NCBI GenBank assembly: GCA_018382295.1
Contig: JAGZQF010000001.1
Location: 62,001-126,000 of the forward strand
From: Collinsella sp.
Lineage (GTDB): Bacteria; Actinomycetota; Coriobacteriia; Coriobacteriales; Coriobacteriaceae
DNA: 64,000 nucleotides
Direction: 5' to 3'
The translations under genes and the position numbers were made by a program. The notes beneath the pieces are model-generated. The model worked only from the letters and a program-made list of their open reading frames with translations. It had not been told where the DNA came from and did no database searches. Each line of letters begins with the position of its first letter. Position 1 is the stretch's first letter. Of this stretch, positions 59,718 through 64,000 are shown piece by piece.

Positions 59718-60117
59718 CTTGGGCTCGGTTGATGTCCATGCTGGCGATGAGGTTGATGCTGGTGTCGAGGAGGTCTTCCAGTACGACGTCGCCCATGCGG
59801 ATGGGGGCGTTGACGACCAGGCCTCGGATGAGGTTCATGGCTTGGGCGTGGAGTTCTAGCGGGATGGCCTTGGCGGTGCGGACAGGCAGCAGCGTCTCGT
59901 CGCCGCCAGATACTGCTACGGTAGTGGTGAGCACGCGCATGGGGCAGGTGAGCTCCTGATGTGCGAACTTATTACCGCGCGGACAGCTGTTGCCGGTCAC
60001 GGAGCGCACCTCTACCACGGCGCCGTCTGCGTCACGCTCTACCTCTACGGTCAGGAGACACTCGGATGGGCAGGTGGTGCAGTTGAACTGCAGCGTATCG
60101 ATTGCGTTATTGCTCAT
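59707..60117 (-). CDS. DUF1667 family protein
   Basis: A 136-residue protein with conserved Cys motifs CTTCPSECLL near residue 13 and SCPRGNKFAHQE near residue 44, then CPMRVLTTTV, which define DUF1667. It is regularly encoded next to the two flavoproteins found upstream here and may carry an Fe-S or metal centre for them; the exact function is unknown. It starts three bases after the upstream gene stop with GGAGG as ribosome site. The last codon abuts a palindromic repeat. Confidence 0.85.
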   Translation of the reverse strand: MSNNAIDTLQFNCTTCPSECLLTVEVERDADGAVVEVRSVTGNSCPRGNKFAHQELTCPMRVLTTTVAVSGGDETLLPVRTAKAIPLELHAQAMNLIRGLVVNAPIRMGDVVLEDLLDTSINLIASMDINRAQVAN

Positions 60118-60120
60118 GAG

Positions 60121-61482
60121 CTATGCCTCCTCGATGGGATTGACGGACAGGACAATCTCGCTGACACCCAGGTCGAGCGCTTGTTTGATGACCTTTGCCG
60201 GCATTGGAAAGCTTTCCATGACGCTTGGCTTAAATGCACGGACCTTGCCTACGAATAATTCCTCGCCGCCAGCGAGAATACGCACGCGGGCGGCGTCGAC
60301 CGGTCGGCGTACGCGGAAGTTGAGCTTGGTGAGTGCCACAGCCGTAATGCGTCCCGGCAGCGCGTAGCCCGCAATGCCGGCAGGGGAGACCGTGAGCTGG
60401 CAACCCACGCGCTGGGCGCCCGCCTCGGCATCCGCGCCACCGCCCAGCGCGTATACCGCCGCAGCCGTGCCAGCCCTCTCTGACTCACTCGTTACGTTGT
60501 CGACCAGGTCGTGCACGTGCAACACGTTGCCGCAGGCAAAGATGCCCGGCACGCCCGTCTGCAGGCTCTGGTCAACCACGGCGCCGCGCGTGCGCGGGTC
60601 AAGCTCTACGCCTGCGGCAACCGAAAGCTCGTTCTCGGGAATCAAGCCCACCGAAAGCAGCAGTGTGTCACACGGAACAATGCGCTCGGTCCCCGGAATT
60701 GGCGCCAGGTGCTCGTCGACCTGGCTTACCTCGACGGCCTCCACGCGGTCGTGCCCGATCACGCGTGTGACGGTGGTGGACAGGTGCAGTGGAATTCCAA
60801 AGTCGTCCAGGCAGTTCTTGACGTTGCGGCGCAGACCGTTGGCGTACGGCATGAGCTCGTAGACGCCCTCGACGGAAATCCCCTCGAGCGTGCAGCGACG
60901 TGCCATGATAAGCCCGATGTCGCCCGAGCCCAAAATGACGGCACGCGAGCCGGGCTTGAGATTTTCGATATTGATGTATCGCTGCGCCAGGCCCGCCGTA
61001 AACACGCCGGCGGGTCGGCTGCCAGGGATCTTGATCTCGCTGCGGGTGCGCTCACGGCAGCCCATGGCAAGGACGACCGCGCGCCCGGTGAGCTGCAGCA
61101 TGCCGGCAGGGCTCATGAGCGTGACGGCATGGACCGCGGTGTCTTCCGTAGGCTCGCCTGAATCAATCCCAATCACCATGCTGTCCAGGAACAGCGCAAT
61201 GTCGGTTGCGTGCACCTGGTCGATAAAGCGCTGCGCGTACTCGGGACCGGTGAGCTCCTGTTTAAAGTGCGACAGGCCAAAGCCAGGGTGGATGCACTGG
61301 CGGAGGATTCCGCCCAGGTGCTGCTCGCGCTCCACGATGACCACGCGCGCTCCGGCCTTATGAGCGGCCAGCGCGGCCGCCATGCCGGCAGGCCCGCCGC
61401 CGATAACGACCACGTCGAAGGCTTGCGTCGGTACTGACTCAACGGCACCGCTGTCTGTAGCGCTCGATTTTAATTTCGCCAT
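60121..61482 (-). CDS. NAD(P)/FAD-dependent oxidoreductase (GlpB-side partner)
   Basis: A 453-residue flavoprotein of the pyridine nucleotide-disulfide oxidoreductase fold. The FAD motif VVIGGGPAGMAAALAA is at residues ~24-40 and the NAD(P) motif RAVILGSGDIGLIMARR near 180; GIFACGNVLHVHD is the second FAD contact. QCIHPGFGL places a Cys near the flavin. Together with the GlpA-like protein and DUF1667 it forms a three-gene unit often annotated as an anaerobic glycerol-3-phosphate oxidation system. Its start overlaps the upstream gene by 13 bases. Confidence 0.85.
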   Translation of the reverse strand: MAKLKSSATDSGAVESVPTQAFDVVVIGGGPAGMAAALAAHKAGARVVIVEREQHLGGILRQCIHPGFGLSHFKQELTGPEYAQRFIDQVHATDIALFLDSMVIGIDSGEPTEDTAVHAVTLMSPAGMLQLTGRAVVLAMGCRERTRSEIKIPGSRPAGVFTAGLAQRYINIENLKPGSRAVILGSGDIGLIMARRCTLEGISVEGVYELMPYANGLRRNVKNCLDDFGIPLHLSTTVTRVIGHDRVEAVEVSQVDEHLAPIPGTERIVPCDTLLLSVGLIPENELSVAAGVELDPRTRGAVVDQSLQTGVPGIFACGNVLHVHDLVDNVTSESERAGTAAAVYALGGGADAEAGAQRVGCQLTVSPAGIAGYALPGRITAVALTKLNFRVRRPVDAARVRILAGGEELFVGKVRAFKPSVMESFPMPAKVIKQALDLGVSEIVLSVNPIEEA

Positions 61483-62939
61483 CCTAGCGCACCCCCCTTC
61501 AGCGGTCCCTCAACCAGCCAAGAACCTGCGTCCTCCAACAACACCTCGTTGGGGTCGCAGCCCAGCTCGCGCGCCAGGATTGCTACCACGCGGCTCTGGC
61601 AAAACCCGCTCTGGCACCGACCCATGCCGGCTCGGCAGCGGCGCTTGACGCCCTCGACCGAAACCGCGCCTGGGCGGCGTCGGATCGCGGCCACGATCTC
61701 GGCCTCGGGCACCGTCTCGCAGCGGCAGACGATCTGCCCCCACGCGGGGTCGGACTCGATGAGCTCTTCTTTGCGCGTAAGCGGCGCGCGGTCAAAGTCG
61801 TCCGGCGCGCGGCGAATCGGGTCCCAATCGTCCCGTTCGCGCAGGGGCACGCCGGCATCGCGCAACACCTGTTCCATACGCTCGGCAGTGGCCGGCGCGC
61901 TCGCCACGCCCGGCGACTGAATGCCCGCTGCCTGGAAAAGTCCCGGCACCACGGCCGACTGTCCAATAAAGAAGTCGTTCGTTCCCTGAATGACCGGACG
62001 CCCGCCGGCAAATGCGCGCACCACGCGACGCGTGTCCAGATCGGGCACCAGCTTGCGCGCGCCGGTCAGCAGTGCGTTCACATCGCTCGCATAGGTCTGC
62101 GTGTCACCCGGCTCGCGCACAGCGGCGGTTGCGGTGATCACGGTGTTGCCGTGTACAGTGCCCGTCACGATAACGCCCTTCGACACCGGCGTCGGCACGG
62201 GGTAGAGCGGCATGAGCGTGCGCGGCTCCTTGTCCAGCACCACGATGTTGCCCTGACGCCAGACCATCTGGAATTCCTCGGCGCCCGTCATATGCGAGAT
62301 GCCGGCGGCGCCGTTGCCTGCGGCGTTGATCAGGTAGCGGCAGCGCACGTTGCCAGCGGGGGTCGCCAGCGTAAAGCGCGCGTCGTCACCCGAGCGCGCG
62401 ACTTCAATCGCTTCCACCGGAGCGGACCGCATGAACGTCACCCCGTTGTCCACGGCGTTTTCCAGCGCGGCGATGGCAACCTCAAACGGGTCGACAAACC
62501 CAGTCGAGGGGCACCACAACGCGCACGTTGCATAGGCACTGGCGCGCGGCTCTAATTCGTGGATGCGGTCGGGTCCAACGATCGACAGCTCGGGCACACC
62601 GTTGACATGGCCGTTGCTGCGCAGCTGTTCCAGATGCGCACGGTCCTCGTCGTTAAAGCCCAGCACCATCGAACCGGTGCGACGGAACAAAAAGCCCAGC
62701 TCCTGCGCCCATGTACCGTACAACTCGCAGCCACGGGCGTTAACCTGCGCCTTTACGGTTCCCGGCGTCGGATCGTAGCCGGCGTGCACCAGGCCGCCGT
62801 TGGCCTTCGACGCGCCCTGCGCAATATCGTTAGCCGCCTCGACCACGCAAATTGACAGGTCAAACCGCGCGAGCTGCCGTGCGATGGCGCATCCGGTGAT
62901 GCCCGCGCCGACAATCGCGATATCAAACGTTTCTGCCAC
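61470..62939 (-). CDS. FAD-dependent oxidoreductase with C-terminal BFD-type [2Fe-2S] domain (GlpA-like)
   Basis: A 489-residue protein. The N-terminal DAO fold has AIVGAGITGCAIARQLA and GASKANGGLVHAGYD; the C-terminal ~90 residues form a BFD-like domain with CRCE ... RCRAGMGRCQSGFC. The architecture matches GlpA-type glycerol-3-phosphate dehydrogenases, though 2-hydroxyglutarate oxidase-like homologues look alike. GTG 62939 is the start, with GGGAGG four bases upstream. It is the first gene of the three-gene operon. No glpK or glpF is in the window. Confidence 0.84.
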   Translation of the reverse strand: MAETFDIAIVGAGITGCAIARQLARFDLSICVVEAANDIAQGASKANGGLVHAGYDPTPGTVKAQVNARGCELYGTWAQELGFLFRRTGSMVLGFNDEDRAHLEQLRSNGHVNGVPELSIVGPDRIHELEPRASAYATCALWCPSTGFVDPFEVAIAALENAVDNGVTFMRSAPVEAIEVARSGDDARFTLATPAGNVRCRYLINAAGNGAAGISHMTGAEEFQMVWRQGNIVVLDKEPRTLMPLYPVPTPVSKGVIVTGTVHGNTVITATAAVREPGDTQTYASDVNALLTGARKLVPDLDTRRVVRAFAGGRPVIQGTNDFFIGQSAVVPGLFQAAGIQSPGVASAPATAERMEQVLRDAGVPLRERDDWDPIRRAPDDFDRAPLTRKEELIESDPAWGQIVCRCETVPEAEIVAAIRRRPGAVSVEGVKRRCRAGMGRCQSGFCQSRVVAILARELGCDPNEVLLEDAGSWLVEGPLKGGALGWRN

Positions 62940-63109
62940 GGTGCCTCCCAGACAAGTTGACAGGCTGTCAATAAGACTATCCTACGGTCCGCACACCCCC
63001 AGTGCGGCGGCAATGCGGCGAACAGCCCCGCAACACCCGCCAACGGCAGGCGAGGGGAGACCCCGGCAACGTTGACAACCTCGTCTACCGACAACTACGG
63101 CAACCGTTT

Positions 63110-63247
63110 GTCTCGATCTGTAACAGTTTGCTGATGATTTGGGTTCTAGATGTTACAGATCGAGACGTTAGTCTGGCGCCCCCTCCGTTTGTCTCGACCT
63201 GTAACATCTAGGACCGGATTTCGCTCCCACCTGTTTCAGATTGAGAT
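63110..63247. repeat. Repeat family H: TGTCTCGATCTGTAACA palindromes
   Basis: A perfect 16-bp inverted repeat (GTCTCGATCTGTAACA at 63110-63125, complement at 63151-63166) is followed by a degenerate second pair (63191-63206 and 63232-63247). The remaining ~400-base gap 62940-63346 shows no gene. Confidence 0.75.
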
Positions 63248-63346
63248 GTTTGTGTCCGCGCCAGCCCCGCCCCTAGCCGTGGTCCCATATAAACAAACCC
63301 CGTGGTAAACTTGACCGAACTGTTAATATTCCGAAAGGTACCCGTA

Positions 63347-63778
63347 ATGTCCAAGTACATCTCCGAGCTCATGTCGCCGCAGCTCATGGGCGTCGTCTAT
63401 GCCTTTGTTGGCTTTATCATCGCCCTGTATGTGCTGTCGGTCGTCTATGTGTTCATCGACGCTCGCCGCCGCGGCGCCAGCGCCTACGTGGCATGGGGCA
63501 TCATCGCCCTCATCCCGTTTGTGGGCCTCATTGCCTACCTGGTCCTGCGCCCGCACTCCTACGCGGCCGACCGCGAGGAGCAGGAGCTGGACATGGCCCT
63601 GCGTGAGCGCCAGCTTGCCCAGTACGGCACCTGCCCGCAGTGCGGCGCGCCCATCGAGAAAGACTTCGTTGTCTGCCCGGTGTGCGATACCCAGGTTCGC
63701 AACGTGTGCCCCAGCTGCCATCGCCCGCTCGATGCGCACTGGAAGGTCTGCCCCTACTGCCGAACTCGCATCCAGTAA
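63347..63778 (+). CDS. Small membrane protein with C-terminal double zinc ribbon
   Basis: A 143-residue protein. Two hydrophobic segments (GVVYAFVGFIIALYVLSVVY and AWGIIALIPFVGLIAYLVL) resemble PLDc_N-type membrane anchors, followed by a charged linker and four CxxC knuckles (CPQCG, CPVCD, CPSCH, CPYC) forming a double zinc ribbon. Function unknown. ATG 63347 has GAAAGG 8 bases upstream. Confidence 0.75.
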   Translation: MSKYISELMSPQLMGVVYAFVGFIIALYVLSVVYVFIDARRRGASAYVAWGIIALIPFVGLIAYLVLRPHSYAADREEQELDMALRERQLAQYGTCPQCGAPIEKDFVVCPVCDTQVRNVCPSCHRPLDAHWKVCPYCRTRIQ

Positions 63779-63874
63779 CGCATCCATCGCCGGGCCGGCC
63801 GCAAGCCCCGGGCACACCGCAAGCCACGCGCGCCCCACACCTCGCGCCCACACGATGAAGCATGCGTAGAAAAT

Positions 63875-63912
63875 CGCCCGCCGTGCCATTAAGGTGCGGC
63901 GGGCGCTTGTAT
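63875..63912. terminator. Hairpin terminator downstream of the zinc-ribbon gene
   Basis: CGCCCGCCGTGCC pairs with GGTGCGGCGGGCG (about 11 of 13 positions). The T run follows on the - strand (ATTTTCT), so it may act in both directions. Confidence 0.55.
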
Positions 63913-63934
63913 ACCAAGGCAACCTGCCTATAAT
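63907..63934 (+). promoter_or_regulatory. Sigma-70-type promoter of the gene at the window end
   Basis: TTGTAT (63907-63912), a 16-base spacer and TATAAT (63929-63934). Confidence 0.7.
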
Positions 63935-63989
63935 GATGCAAGTCAAAAACGCCGAGCGCATCGCACGCACTTGCATCAGGCATCCGAGA

Positions 63990-64000
63990 GGAGAAAACAT
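63990..64000 (+). other. Ribosome site and first bases of a gene cut by the window end
   Basis: AGGAG at 63990-63994 is followed by AAAAC and AT at 63999-64000; if the next base is G, a start codon lies at the edge. Nothing can be said about the product. Confidence 0.5.

Overview
The window looks like chromosome of a high-GC anaerobic gut actinobacterium of the class Coriobacteriia, most plausibly Collinsella or a close relative. I infer this from the codon and GC style, the tig-clpP-clpX and valS-folC housekeeping blocks, and an anaerobic redox gene set with no respiratory oxidase. The species call rests on general knowledge, not on a search.

Layout. 1-4.1 kb: tail of an MFS transporter, xpt, a small GGQ release-factor-like protein, a lipid kinase and a ClC protein. 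4.3-9.7 kb: molybdenum supply (moeA, mogA, modA, a modB with an unusual extracytoplasmic N-terminal domain, modC). 10.1-16.9 kb: two 2-hydroxyacyl-CoA-dehydratase/double-cubane-type Fe-S proteins, their ATPase activator, a selenocysteine-containing selD, yedF, a DUF3343 Se/S-carrier-like gene and a cysteine desulfurase-like gene. 17-20.8 kb: brnQ, tRNA-Pro and tRNA-Gly, then an accessory patch (AbiEi/DUF559-like gene, RelB-like antitoxin plus PIN toxin). 21.2-36.6 kb: HydN-like ferredoxin, formate dehydrogenase H with an in-frame UGA (Sec140), a ten-gene hyfABCDEFGHIJ-type group 4 [NiFe]-hydrogenase operon, the protease hycI and a formate channel. 36.8-43.8 kb: an orphan Mo-bis-MGD oxidoreductase, selA, selB, the tRNA-Sec gene selC, mobA and a second, cysteine-rich DUF3343 protein. 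44-49.4 kb: gdhA and a two-gene xanthine-dehydrogenase-family enzyme. 49.5-57.8 kb: tRNA-Leu, tig, clpP, clpX, valS, folC. 58-64 kb: an M24 peptidase, a GlpA/GlpB/DUF1667-like trio, a zinc-ribbon membrane protein and the start signals of a further gene.

How it works together. The window carries much of what a formate hydrogenlyase needs: molybdate import, molybdopterin insertion and MGD formation, Se activation (SelD), Sec-tRNA synthesis (SelA, SelC), UGA decoding (SelB), the Sec enzyme FdhF, the energy-converting hydrogenase, its endoprotease and the formate channel. moaA-E, serS and the hyp nickel-maturation genes are not here. Both UGA-containing genes, selD and fdhF, would be cut in two by a standard gene caller.

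Intergenic space is unusually rich in palindromic repeats. I distinguish at least eight families. Three of them (after the two dehydratase-like genes, around valS, and around the M24 peptidase) have a conserved core inside outer arms that differ in sequence between copies, with compensatory changes in two of them. These are the most unexplained structures in the window.
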